Positions 1 to 10,668 of a stretch of 64,000 bases of DNA are shown here, in pieces. How positions within the stretch are numbered: the stretch's first letter is position 1; every line of letters starts with the position of its first letter. The DNA is taken from NCBI GenBank assembly GCA_032158295.1, contig CM063251.1, positions 20,829,933-20,893,932 of the forward strand, written 5' to 3'. The notes beneath the pieces were generated by a model. The model did not search any database. It was given only the letters and a program-made list of their open reading frames with translations, and was not told the DNA's origin. The translations under genes were made by a program, and so were the position numbers. Source of the stretch: Pycnopodia helianthoides (taxonomy: Eukaryota; Echinodermata; Asteroidea; Forcipulatida; Asteriidae).

Positions 1-109
1 TTTCAATTGTAATGAAATGTTTTCTTTGCTACACTAGTTTATAATGTTGCCATGTTGTCATGTGCCCTTTGTGAATTAGCAATTATTTATAGTGTTTCCA
101 TATTAAAAG

Positions 110-249
110 GTACCAGACTATTATGTCTTCTATTCTCGGCTTTGGCAGTGGCTACGGCTGGATTGATGACAACCTACCTGTTCCTCAACATCGTCACTGC
201 AGCCATCAGCCTTAGCCACTTGATTCATTCAGACACGACCTTGCATTGA
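110..249 (+). CDS. Possible 3'-terminal exon of an unidentified gene (partial)
   Basis: A possible acceptor AG precedes position 110. One frame is open to a TGA at 247-249 and gives a hydrophobic tail (contains FSALAVATAGLMTTYLFLN); another frame gives a short tail ending VFYSRLWQWLRLD. I cannot choose between them. About 570 nt downstream there is a cluster of AATAAA signals, as expected for a 3' UTR, which is the main support. No family recognised. It could equally be chance. Confidence 0.22.
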
Positions 250-336
250 TTTAATAGACGAAACAAGATGGCCACTCCATTATGAAAAAGGTCTACAGCA
301 ATGTCAGTCAGTAATTTCAAGCTTTAGTTTGATGAC

Positions 337-500
337 TGGCCTAGAATTAAAAGGCGGCCACGAAGGCCATGACCTCCGTTGCCCGGTCTTGGCCTTGGTG
401 CCCCTTCAAAAGCTTCCAACACTTAAAAATGTTTGCAATGGAAGTGACCTTTGCAAAATGAAAATGGCCTTGCCCTCACAAAGATGAAATTCCAGGCCTG
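337..500. repeat. Palindrome-ended dispersed repeat (GGCCTGGAATT family), copy 1
   Basis: About 165 bp bounded by GGCCTAGAATT and AATTCCAGGCCTG, with the internal signature TTGGCCTTGGTGCCCCTTC. Related copies lie at 27190-27358, 28065-28200 (opposite orientation, partial), 31612-31780 (diverged) and 61198-61362 (opposite orientation). Inverted ends and constant length suggest a non-autonomous DNA element. Confidence 0.6.
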
Positions 501-817
501 TTAAGATATCAAGGAAATATATGTAGTTTTAACTTGTAAAATAAATGTAATGTTTAAGTCAAGATATGCTGCAGGCAACCCTTTCATTGGCAGATTTGTA
601 CAGCAACAAATTTAGACTGAGCGTGTTTTGCACACACTGAATGCTACATATGTAATACATGTACCAAGTTAGCAAATGTGATTTTTGAGTAGCATCTAAT
701 ACATTTTGTGTAGCATTTTGCTATGTAAGGGAAAATGTTCACTGGTGTGTACAATAGGCCTGTTCTCTGTAGACCTATTTTTAGTTTTAGTTCTTTGTTT
801 GTATTGTATATGAGATA

Positions 818-823
818 AATAAA
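818..823 (+). terminator. Candidate polyadenylation signal AATAAA
   Basis: Overlapping AATAAA hexamers sit in a T-rich then A-rich stretch typical of transcript 3' ends. They would close the possible gene whose last exon is near 110-249. Confidence 0.3.
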
Positions 824-837
824 TAATTAAAAATTGG

Positions 838-3038
838 AGGGGGGGGGCCATCCTCTCCCACATATCGGCATGGTATAGGGCAAGTGGTCTTGAGCATCGA
901 AATCAAGTTCTGATGTTCGAGTCCGAGTGTGTATTTTAATCCAGGGCTTAATTAACAGAAGATTTTGCTTAACAATATTCTGCTTAGCAAAACAAAGAAG
1001 AATACCGGCCAGTCAAAGATGGTACATTTGACATAGTATTTAAGCTGGTAACCTTATTCTGGTGAGCAACATTTTGTTTGTGCTTAGCTGCTTTTTATGC
1101 TTTAACAGCTCTGTTTTTACCACATGAGGGCGTATGTGAACTGAATTTATGCGAACAAGTAAAACAAACCGTTTTTCTCATTTCCAACTATTATTATTTA
1201 TTTTGGCCAAATTGATACAAAAAACAACATACATGCAGTCAAAATAAGATACTGTAATTGCTATGAAAGGAAATCGCCGTTCAAATTGCGCCCTCATGCA
1301 ATCAAAAATATGGTCAATTGAGCAGTTGCAACATTTGTGTTCTCGAGCAAGACACTTCATTCTAAATGCTTCTCATCACCCAGAAGTAAATGGGTACTGC
1401 TAGGGTGAACGTCTAGCCATTTGGTGCTGCATACTCCGGGAAGAGTTGAGATTGTTTCTGAAATGCTTAAGCCCAATGAACATGGGTAGAATTTCAGGCA
1501 CTTTGATACAATGTTTAAATGCCCAATTGTGCCACTTGGGTTAAAACTAAATATCAAACGTTTAATACATGTAAGTTTTAAAAAGGCAGATAAATCATGG
1601 CCGTCTTTGTCAAGTTACCTTTGTACACTTAAGGGATTAGACCGTTTTGTCCTCTGAGCCTCACTCTGGTAACACTGAGCTGGGTAGGAACAATACAAGA
1701 TGGCTTCCAGAGTTTGTCCTTCAAATGTTTAGTGACTACATGTAGCCAGCAGGAGCAATTAGCTTGTCATTTCACTAGTATTTATTTCATTTTAATTAAA
1801 TAGGGATGTTTTCAACACTGGTACATATTTTGTAGCTAGCTGGACCACTTGGATTGGAGCGAAACTTTGACTGGTCCTCGTGTATTTTAAAGTTCTAGAT
1901 ATTGGCTTGCTGCACATGAGGAAGTCTTTCACTTAGGCATCGACTAATTGTATGTAATAATTTGATTGCAGGGAAACAAACCTAGATAAATAACAATGAA
2001 GTCAGAGGTACCAGAATCATGAATAATTTAAATCTCTCCTCCCTTTTAATTCTTTGCCAATTTACATGTCGCAAGCACTATGAACAGAATTTAATAAATG
2101 TCACAAATTATTCATCATAAATCGTGTTTGTCATGCACTTGACATTTTATTTACTGTTTTTTATGAAATTGTACATTGAAAGAAAGCCTAGATTTGCCAG
2201 AGCAAGAGAGACAAAAAACATTAACCCCGACCCACCAAAAATCAACCCCATGTTTTGTTTGATTTTGTTGGACTGAGTACTGTGCTAGCAAACTGATTAA
2301 GTGCTTTACGTGGGATCAGGCATACCACCATAATCAGAGTCCAACAGTTAGGGTGAGGACTGCACTAGTAAACTGAATAATGCTCTACATGGGGTCAAGC
2401 ATACCACCATAATCAGAGTACAACAGTTTGGGTGCTGAAGTTACTGAATGGTGTTGAATTTTGTTAGGTGAGGAAGGATCTAGTAAATCACTTGAGATAG
2501 TCAGTGTTTTAAAAAGTCAGTTCCTAAATACACATTTACACGTTTTATGAATTGATTGCTGAAAGTGCTGAAGTAGGCTGTCCAGATTGGAGAAAGGGCG
2601 TTCCAAATACCCAATAAATATTGCTGGTTAGTAACTTGATCCAATTCCTCAGGTTCATAGTTACATGTATAAGCTAATAAAAATCTACCTGTGACAGCAG
2701 ATTTTGAAAACAAACTTTTCTTTGTCCTTTCAAAATTCTTACAAAGGAAAACCTTTCAAATGGAGATTTGTCTCCATGGTTATAAAAGCTTTAGAATACC
2801 AATATGATAATTTTCAATCTGGTTCACTTTCTGGTTCACTTTCCCTTTAAAAAACCGCACTTTATTTTCTTCATTTTCTTCAACAAATTACTTCTGAAAA
2901 ACTGAAATTCAACTTGCTGCTTCAAGAAATGAACCCATGTTTGAATGCTCAAGGAAGTCCCTCATTAAATGTCCATACAAAATCAAAGATTTAAATGAAG
3001 AGAAAGAAAGAAAGCAAACAATTTGAATAAGCACCACA
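838..3038. other. Intergenic between the possible upstream gene and SRP19 3' end
   Basis: AT-rich sequence with no convincing exon. It holds a GGCCCAATTTCAT-type fragment (about 945-1105), a piece of the tRNA-derived SINE tail (about 1335-1420: 'gagcaagacact...cacccagaagtaaatggg') and two similar direct segments at 2270-2345 and 2350-2430 ('catggggtcaagcataccaccataatcagag' type). The part near 2860-3038 is SRP19 3' UTR. Confidence 0.4.
2861..2866 (-). terminator. Candidate SRP19 polyadenylation signal
   Basis: TTTATT on the + strand, AATAAA on the coding strand, about 175 nt after the SRP19 stop codon. Confidence 0.35.
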
Positions 3039-3172
3039 TCATCTTTTCTTGTTCTTCTTTTTCTTCCCTTTGTCTTGGCCTCCTGCGGAAGACTCTGCCC
3101 CACTTCCTTGCTTCTGTTGTCTTGTCTTGAGTTTGGGAATCATCTCACTGATGTACAAAAGCAATGATTTCC
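3039..3172 (-). CDS. SRP19: SRP19 exon 4 with stop
   Basis: Acceptor TTTGCAG. Residues 109-152; TGA at 3039-3041. Contains YISEMIPKLK and the basic tail. Confidence 0.92.
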
Positions 3173-6100
3173 CTGCAAATTGGAAAAATTATTCAGAATA
3201 AGGTTATTTTGTGTCTTTGCAACAAGCTCTTTCTTGGAAATGTACTAAAGTTCAATTTCACTTCATAAAACTGAAATTTGGTTTCGTGAACACAGTTGGC
3301 TCATTACATGTACATCACTATCTTCTTCAACTTTGTCACAAACTCTGCTAGAAAAACACTTTCCAGTCACTATTTATGTGAATATTATTCAATCTTGCAA
3401 CATAACATTTGATTAAATAATATTTTCAAAAAAATAGTTAGTGGCCTGACGTTTCGACCCTAGCAGAGTCTTTCTCGAAGGCTAAATGACAAGACAACAC
3501 ACATACATGCATACAAGGGGACAAAAGCAGTCAAGTGGAAAAACATGAATAGAGAGAGTGGAGAGAGAAAAGCAAGAAGCATTCAGAAAAAGCAGGGGGT
3601 AAGCAGGGATTATGAAGACAAAGGGGGGGGGTTGGAGGGAAGGGGATGGCTAGACCACTAAGAAGTTGGAAACACAAAGGACAAAATGGAAGGTTGGAAG
3701 AAAAGTAAATAATTAGTTAATAGGGCAGACTAGAAATATGGATATCTGTGGGGGAAAAAGGGAGAGGGCAAAGACAAAGGGTTATTAGTCATTTCCTTCT
3801 TGGATGTTCAAACCATGGGGTTGAATGGTCTTTATGCGCCTTATCCACAATTTCTCCCTACTCAGACGAACAGTCTCTCTGGAGTTACCTAGTGCCTCAA
3901 TGCCCTGTAAATTCATGTCAAAAATGGAGTGGTTAGGAAGATTGAAGTGGTGTCCTACAGGTGTATCCAGCTTGTGGGTGTTGACTGTTGATCTGTGGCC
4001 GTAGAAACGCTTCTTCATTGTAGTTCTTGTTTCACCTATGTATTGAACACCACAAACTCTGCAAGATATTAGATAGATTAGATTAGTTGTGGTGCAGGTG
4101 ACATGACCCCTTGTCTTATGGGTGGTACCACCTGTATGGCTGGTAAAGGAGTCAGATTCCCTGATGTGTTGTCTACAAACGATGCATTTTGATGTGTTGG
4201 AACACCTAAAAGTACCCTGTGGCAAAGGGGGATTAACATCATCATTAATGGGGGGGACTTCTGCCCGGACGATGAGATCCCTGAGACTGGGTGGGCGTCG
4301 GAAGGCAACTATGGGTTCTTCCTGTACAGCACGCTGAAGCCGATCTGATGTGTGAAGGATATGATGGTTGGAACTGGTTATTTTACGAATGGGAGGAAGT
4401 GAGGGGTGAAAAGTGACAACAAAAGGAACTTTCCCCTTGGAACTCCGTTGTTGCTTGGGTCCTTTGGAGAGTACAGACTCCCTAGAACGAGCCTTGACTT
4501 TCTGAATCGCTCGATGGACTGCTAGGGAGCTATGACCCCTGGAAACAAGGTGTTTCTTAAGTTCCTGCGAGTGGTGGAAAAAATCAGAATCATTAGAACA
4601 GATTCGACGGAGTCTGAGGGCCTGACTGTAGGCTATGCTGGTTTTGCAGTGTCGGGGGTGACAGCTGGTGGAGTGGAGGTATTGATGTTTATCTGTGGGT
4701 TTAACAAAGAGATCTGTGGTTAAGCCGTCTTCCGTCTTTATAACTTTGACATCCAGAAAATGGGTGTCCTTGGTCGAGTATTCATTCGTGAATTTGATGG
4801 TCCTGTGGAAGGAATTAATGTGGTTAATGAATGATATGAGGCTTGCTTCATCACTAGTCCAGATGAAAAAGATGTCATCAATATAGCGCCACCAGACCCA
4901 GGGGCGGCAAGGGGCCGACGACAACATGCGCTGTTCAAGTTGACTCATGAAAAGGCAGGCCATTGAAGGTGCCATACGTGTACCCATTGCAGTGCCATGT
5001 ACCTGTAGGAAATTCTTACCTAAGAACGAAAAGTTGTTTTTTGTTAGAACATGTTGCATGAGGGATACAATGTCAGAAATTGGCGGTGACACGTGACCAC
5101 TCTTAGACAGGGCTGAGGAGCAGGCAGCAATCCCTTCATCTTGGGGGATGTTGGTGTACAAAGAGGACACATCAAAAGTACCGATGATAGATGATAGATA
5201 ATATTTTATCACACATATCTACCAATAAGTTACTCAAGGCTTTTGAACAGAAACAATTCAAGACAGAGTTTTTGAACTTTTGAATCCTGAGACCAATTTA
5301 TGTAGCACCTTATAAGGGTTTACAAGGTGCTGCGGTACATTTAGCAGCCACTTCCAGAAATACCGAGGCAAAGCCCTTCTCTTAGTGACAAGTGCAACTG
5401 GGTTCTTTTAAGTGCGTTACACAACACACGGGACCAACGGCTTTACATCCCATCCGAAGGACGAAACAATAAAGGTGAAGTGGCTAGTTTAAGGACACAA
5501 GTGTTGAGACCAGGACTATGCCAACGCAGAGTTGTTTTCTGTTTTTGATATTTACTTACTGTTTGGAAGCTGTTCTTTTACAGGTGTGTTGTCTTCATTT
5601 TTGAGTTGAACTCTTACTCTTCCACGAAACAAAGGATCTCTGTTCTGGTCTCGTGGGTAAAACTTTCCAGGCTAAAGAAAACCAAATAAGTTTAAAAAGA
5701 AATAAATCAAAGCGTAGGTAATCCTGGGACCATCAATCAGGCATGTGAGCAGGTCATGGAAAAAAACGAGGAAAACTTTTTTTAGTTAGCAAAAGTCCGT
5801 GTCTGGATTTTGGGCCAGCGCTACGAGTCTGTCCGTGTCCGGATTTTGGGCCAGCGCTACAAGTCTGAATAACAGGTTTTGTACTGCAGCGTAGACAAAA
5901 CATTAACAGAAACATAGGCCACAATTGTTACCTGGTAACAATGTGTTGTTCGTCCTCATTTTTAAGATGTTTTTGTGGCATTCCTTAGACAGGTGCGTCC
6001 TCGACTGCCATTATTTAGTTTCCTTGTCCACGTGAAAGACAGTGTGCGCCTAGTCTTGGCTCAAGGTGTTGGCTTTTTAATACAATTTTTTGTAAAGTAC

Positions 6101-7403
6101 CCTCTCTTGGTGGAACGGGACGACGAAGGATAATACCTTGAAGGATATGTTCTACCTTCATTTAAGTTTATCTTAGACTAAAACAAGACAATGCTACACA
6201 GTCTATCTTTACCTCTACGATCACCTGAAAGCCAGCTGCATTGCAGATATCTTTGATCTCATTGACTGTTGGGTTGTCTATTGCTTTATCTTTACGAATC
6301 CGACGTCCCTCGGGAAGAGTCTTCCTGCTATTGATGTATGTTGGATAGACACAGATCCATCTATAGCAAAAGTAAAATAAATAGTTTAACATCCAAGTTG
6401 AAAGCGTCCCATAAAAGTTGCTATAATCATATCCCTTACAGTCAAGACTGAAGGGGCGGGGGCGCTCAAATTCATCACAACTACATAATGAAGTCCATGA
6501 TTATTGACAGTCCTTGTTTTCCTTCTACCAGCACTGGTAGTGGTAGTTGCAATGATCGTAACCCTCTAGTCGGGGACTGCAATCATCGCAACTACTCGTA
6601 GGATATGAGATTGCCACTTTAAGTTTATCTCCCTTAATTTAGTTCAAAGTATATCCTTCCCCGTCAAGCGAAGAAAGATAGGCAGAAAAAACACGAAGAG
6701 GAACAGGCACTTTGAAATATTACAGTGTTGAAATCATGAACAATTTATGAGCCATTTCTGGGTCTACAGTGGGCATGAGTGCGCAAGTTCCAGTCGCACA
6801 ATGTATGTAATGCCTGCTTTCATTTTTCTAAAAGACTAAGGTAAACAATTAACATTTCAGTGTTAAAGCGTTGCAGTCACTGAGTCAGACATGAACATTT
6901 TTCCCCCCCAAAATGTGTTTCGTGAAACGTTTTGAGTTGTTTGATCTTGTAAAAATACTAGTCAAGTTACCGACTGGACAAAACAATCCTTTTCAAGCAT
7001 TGAAAAAGGATTGTTGTTGTTTGGGTCCATCCAATAGAATTAGAAAACACAGAAAACAATAGGGATAGAGAAATATGAAAATAAAACACCGCATTAAGGT
7101 AAGATTATAAAACGTTAAAACTGTGGCACATTTTCTCAACAATGAAGTTTTGTGACTGAAAAAAAAATTCACGAAATGGATGAAACACAGTTTAAGGCCT
7201 GACGTAACCCATATGCTTCGTTCATTTTGACGATATTATTATCAAGTACAAATGATATGTAAGAAGGAAATGTAATATACCGAACACATATGAGAGGCAC
7301 TCTTCATTAGAATAATTAAAAGAACAACAACTGTTTACCTTTCCTTCATTGCCGGGTTTTTATCATCACTCATGTGGGCCATGATGTTCTCGTTGGTTGG
7401 CAT
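3039..7403 (-). CDS. SRP19: Signal recognition particle 19 kDa protein (four exons)
   Basis: SRP19 binds SRP RNA helices 6 and 8 and prepares it for SRP54, in the ER-targeting particle for secretory proteins. Exons on the minus strand are 7339-7403, 6213-6360, 5560-5671 and 3039-3172; all junctions are GT-AG and phases agree. The product is 152 aa (human about 144). The family core is clear: WICVYPTYINSRKTLPEGRR, then NPTVNEIKDICNAAGFQV, then RDPLFRGRVRVQLK and YISEMIPKLKTR, and a lysine-rich tail ending GKKKKNKKR. The start is the first ATG in an open frame giving a short N-terminus with DDKNPAMKER before the core; a second ATG 7 codons in is also possible. The last intron carries a Penelope-like retroelement. 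The gene is divergent from the EMI/EGF gene. Confidence 0.95.
3438..3485 (-). ncRNA. Hammerhead-ribozyme-like fold at PLE 3' end
   Basis: On the minus strand: stem I TTAG/CTAA plus CCT/AGG, stem II GACTC/GGGTC with loop TGCTA, then GAAA, a self-complementary ACGT and GTC at the expected cleavage position. The first core box, normally CTGATGA, reads TCGAGAAA, so activity is doubtful. Hammerheads with very short stem III are known in PLE terminal repeats. Confidence 0.45.
3785..5197 (-). CDS. PLE reverse transcriptase / GIY-YIG endonuclease, N-terminally truncated
   Basis: About 470 codons open to the stop at 3785. In order: RT motif A (FDVSSLYTNIPQDEG) near the truncated start, the GTAMGTRMAPSMA motif, the catalytic YIDD box in WWRYIDDIFF, the FLDVKV strand, a linker with a CxxC-type segment (CSNTSKCIVCRQH), then GIY-YIG residues (LIYLISCRVCGVQYIGET) with R and H further on. 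The upstream RT fingers are missing, so this copy cannot be an active source. The few codons above 5197 belong to flanking DNA. No host role is implied. Confidence 0.88.
   Translation of the reverse strand, partial: LSSIIGTFDVSSLYTNIPQDEGIAACSSALSKSGHVSPPISDIVSLMQHVLTKNNFSFLGKNFLQVHGTAMGTRMAPSMACLFMSQLEQRMLSSAPCRPWVWWRYIDDIFFIWTSDEASLISFINHINSFHRTIKFTNEYSTKDTHFLDVKVIKTEDGLTTDLFVKPTDKHQYLHSTSCHPRHCKTSIAYSQALRLRRICSNDSDFFHHSQELKKHLVSRGHSSLAVHRAIQKVKARSRESVLSKGPKQQRSSKGKVPFVVTFHPSLPPIRKITSSNHHILHTSDRLQRAVQEEPIVAFRRPPSLRDLIVRAEVPPINDDVNPPLPQGTFRCSNTSKCIVCRQHIRESDSFTSHTGGTTHKTRGHVTCTTTNLIYLISCRVCGVQYIGETRTTMKKRFYGHRSTVNTHKLDTPVGHHFNLPNHSIFDMNLQGIEALGNSRETVRLSREKLWIRRIKTIQPHGLNIQEGND
5285..5515. 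repeat. Dispersed repeat with ACACACGGGAC motif, copy 1
   Basis: About 230 bp in SRP19 intron 3. Shares its order of segments (accttataagg/accatgtaatgg, gcaaagcccttctctt, gtgcgttacacaacacacgggac, atccgaaggac, gtgttgagaccagg) with 15955-16130. Likely a SINE or LINE 3' part; family not identified. Confidence 0.5.
5560..5671 (-). CDS. SRP19: SRP19 exon 3
   Basis: Acceptor CTTTAG, donor GTAAGT. Residues 72-108 with the conserved FRGRVRVQL strand. Confidence 0.93.
6213..6360 (-). CDS. SRP19: SRP19 exon 2
   Basis: Acceptor CTATAG, donor GTAAAG. Encodes the RNA-binding N-terminal half, residues 22-71, with the EGRRI segment. Confidence 0.93.
7339..7403 (-). CDS. SRP19: SRP19 exon 1
   Basis: Encodes residues 1-21 plus two bases of codon 22; donor GTAAAC. 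The ATG is at 7401-7403 on the complement. Confidence 0.85.
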
Positions 7404-9480
7404 TTAATCATTAAAAGTATTATAGCGCCCTCAAGCGACCTTTTATTTATAACACAATGACGCCCTTTCTGTAGTTGAAAACAAGAGAGTCATATTGTGC
7501 CAAATTGAATAGATTTGCAGGCCCGGGTGCTGAAGGAGTGAGGGGGCCGGCCTGCAATAGACCGTCCATTTAAACATCTGCTTACAAAAAGAGTGTTCTT
7601 GTACATTCCATGGCATTTCTTGGATGGCAAGCTACTGCACTGGTCACATGGGACATTTTTACATCATTTCAACATCAATTCAAGAGTTATAAAAAATAAC
7701 AGCTGTACAAGTTTTGAGATGTGCTCCCTTTTTCATATCAAAAGTTGATTCAATTCAGCTCGGCATAATATTGCAAAATGTGCAGACAAGTGGTCATAGA
7801 GAAGGTCAAATAAACAAAGATGTACACATAACTACAAGAATGAGAATTATATAAGACACAACGAAGCAGCGGCAAATATGGGGGCATTTTCAAAAGACCA
7901 AGTCTTTAGAGAAATGCCTTTACAATGAGATACTAGACAGTGAAAATCTTACAGTACACTTTTCATGAAATGTTATGTTTTCTTCCATTGAACCATAGAG
8001 CAAGGATTGAACTATGTACATTTTGTGCCTTCAGGAAGTCCAGACTCTGGCTCTTTTGTAAACATGTGACGTCATAGGTTACATGGTCGATAGGTGGCGG
8101 TAATTCATTATCCTGTGGCTAAAGTCTGATAAATTGGAACCGGGAGTGTAGTGTAAACGATGCATACATTCGTTTAATTGCACTTCCGGCTCCAAAACGT
8201 TCAACACTTACCAAGAGGAGGATGTCCTCTATAAAAGTCAAGAAACTCGACGAATGAGAAAAAGGGGAGAAAAAAGTATAAAAATTCATATGAAATTTGA
8301 TTTAAGACAATTTTGAAATTGAAAAATTATTTAGTGTCAAATATTTAGAAATGTGAAATGTGCGAATGAATTTTGAGAACCCTTATATAACACATTTTTT
8401 TAACCTACTGTGAAGGGGACAGGTGTGTTTGTGTGACGAGGCTGCCATTAGTTTGTACGCCATCCAATCTTAAGGAATTTCACCTTCCGCAAAGCGGTTT
8501 TTACCTTCCAAAAATACCCACCAATGGTAACAATTTCCTTGCTTTAAGAAATGTTAGTTTTGTTTAATGAATAGGACGCTCTTTATATTTTCCCAAGTCT
8601 TCTTTTCACAAGTGGAATCTTGAAATTGGAATTTCATATCATGGGTAAAGTCTCTGTTTTTCTTCTGAAAATTTTCTCGTCAACTGAAAAATGAACAGAC
8701 TTAAACCAGTGGGACAAACTTTGAGTAAACGTTTGGGATTTCATGCAGATTTAAACCTTGTTTGTAACCATGGTCCAATTTCATGAGGCTGTTAAGCAGA
8801 AAATACTGCAAAGCAAACTTCTTTGCTAAGGAAAAATGGGTTGGGAACCAGTGGCAACAATGTAAACTTGTTCAATTTTGGCTGGTAACCTGTTTCAGCT
8901 AAGCAAGATTTTAATGTGCTCATCAAGTTTTTGTGCTTACAGGCTTTATAAACGGCAGGAGTGGGGCTCTTATCAAAACAACGGCTTCTGCTTGAAGTTT
9001 CCTCGGCTTGGGCTTAGGCTCCGGCTTGGGCTTGTCCGTCACTTTATTATAAGCTTTATAAAACGTCAATTTTACGTCAAACAGGCGGACAGTGCTGCTT
9101 TGGAAAAGGGCCTTTGATCTCTCAATTCTGACCAGATGATCATAGCACGGCCGTTGTTTGATTCCGCATCTAAACAGAATGTGGGTTCGAACAAGTCCTG
9201 GCCTGGTCAGTCGCAACACTTATGTCTCTGATAGCAAGGCACTTATCGTAATTGCTTCTTTTCCCCCCAGAGTACATCGCAAGCGAGGTGAATGCGATAT
9301 TCTCGATCTTTGGGGATATAATACACCGTCGTGAGCCATATTGGCTTGGGACATTTGTTTTTAACTCACCCTTTCAGTACGGATCTATGCCACTGCATGC
9401 TAGCTCAAAGAGACTGGTGCGAAGTTGCGACTCTTGTTTTATCAGACAGTGCCGCTCGGTTATACCAAGTGAGTTTTTTC
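7404..9480. other. SRP19 upstream region and repeats
   Basis: No TATA box or other promoter element stands out above the SRP19 start. A GGTCCAATTTCATGAGGCTG repeat fragment is at about 8770-8925 and a tRNA-SINE-like piece (gtgggttcgaacaagtcc...ttgcttcttt) at about 9125-9275. ORFs here show no recognisable domain. Confidence 0.35.
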
Positions 9481-9494
9481 TTATCTATAAGTGC

Positions 9495-9645
9495 ATAATG
9501 TGCTTCTTCTAAGAAGTACCACCAATGCCTCTCTGGGATGTCCTCCACTTCACTGTGAGTTGGCAATCACTAGTCCTGTCCATTCGTTGATCTTGTCTCC
9601 CAACTTCTTCTTCTTCTTCTTAAACTCCCTTTGTCGTTCTCCTTT
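9495..9645 (-). mobile_element. LINE reverse transcriptase 3'-terminal remnant
   Basis: On the minus strand one frame reads LGDKINEWTGLVIANSQ then a stop. After a frame break the remainder resembles AVED-x-W. This matches the C-terminal pattern (D-x-I-x-E-W-T-G-L ... AVE) found at the end of many non-LTR retrotransposon polymerases. Broken by stop and frameshift. Confidence 0.42.
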
Positions 9646-10541
9646 AAATGTCCTTGCCTTTGAATGAACTTAGCACACAGTTCATTGGGCCCTTCCAATT
9701 GGAAGTTCGGAGGATCTACAGTTGACCGTTGCTCTGAATTGACAACATGGATATCAGTTCTGTACAATAGTCACCCCTGCTTAAAATGTTTATTGTGCGA
9801 ATGTTTTTTTATATTTTCTATTCAAATGACATTTGATGAAATAATGACGATGCATATTACCGTCATGAACTAGAAATGACGCATTCATGTCTCACAATCT
9901 TTTCTTCTCAAGATAGTGTATACTTTGAGACGGGTGGGTATATGAGCCTTGTCCATGACTAATAACATGGCTCCTGGCATACTGTCACACCATCTTGAGA
10001 TGACAACATCTTGAGACGTTCCCTTAAGATCAACCCAAACACCTTGATCACGTGAGCAGCCAGCCAAGGATCTCAATAACTTCTCTATGGGTCAAGAGAC
10101 AGACAGGATGTGTCTGCTCCAAGAATCACTCCAGACTGTCCGGGGATGTATCTTTCTGGAAAAGAAAAGTTTGTACTTCCTCCTCAGACCCTGCACCAGG
10201 TTCTATAAAGTTTGACCTTTACCGGTAGAGTGTGTTTTCTTCCTCCTATAACATTTTTGTCCAAAAATAGCTTGGAAACTGTCTCAAATGGGTATAGCAC
10301 TCATTCGCCTTACATTTTGGTGATTATCACTTTAATAAAAAAGTTGCGTAGAGAACTTGAAGAAAACCGCATAGTGACTCACAGTCACCCTTTCCCTCAG
10401 AATCAGAAAGGTTTGTCACCGTGCCCCAAGAGACACGTCCTAAAGATAAACTGCACCCCTAGAATACAACATCAAGACACAACCTACAGTTCGGTTGGTG
10501 TATAGTTCTAGAAAAAAGACTAGCCTTGGTGGTACACCCAG

Positions 10542-10668
10542 GTAGATCGACACAAAGGTTGTTTCCCATTGCTCTATCCGGCGATCCAGTTCAAGGAGAT
10601 GACAAGCAACAAGTTGAAGCCAGCTAAACGATTTCTCCATGAACTATATCTCTCTGTGAATCGACTGG
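10542..10668 (+). CDS. Isolated possible exon, unidentified
   Basis: Flanked by CACCCAG and a good donor GG|GTGAGT. The frame from 10542 is open throughout and contains CFPLLYPAIQFKEMTSNKLK. No neighbour exon with matching phase was found, and the minus strand is also open here, so this may be chance or a decayed mobile element. Confidence 0.18.

Larger units (their letters stand above)
3427..5197 (-). mobile_element. Penelope-like retroelement, 5'-truncated, inside SRP19 intron 3
   Basis: The element lies in the same orientation as SRP19. It encodes the C-terminal part of a PLE polymerase, reverse transcriptase followed by a GIY-YIG endonuclease. ATAATATTTT occurs at 3417-3426 and again at 5198-5207, exactly flanking it, and reads as a 10-bp target site duplication. 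The 5' end is cut inside the RT domain, as is common for target-primed insertion. The 3' end (low coordinates) carries a hammerhead-like fold. The uninterrupted ORF suggests a fairly young insertion. Confidence 0.88.
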
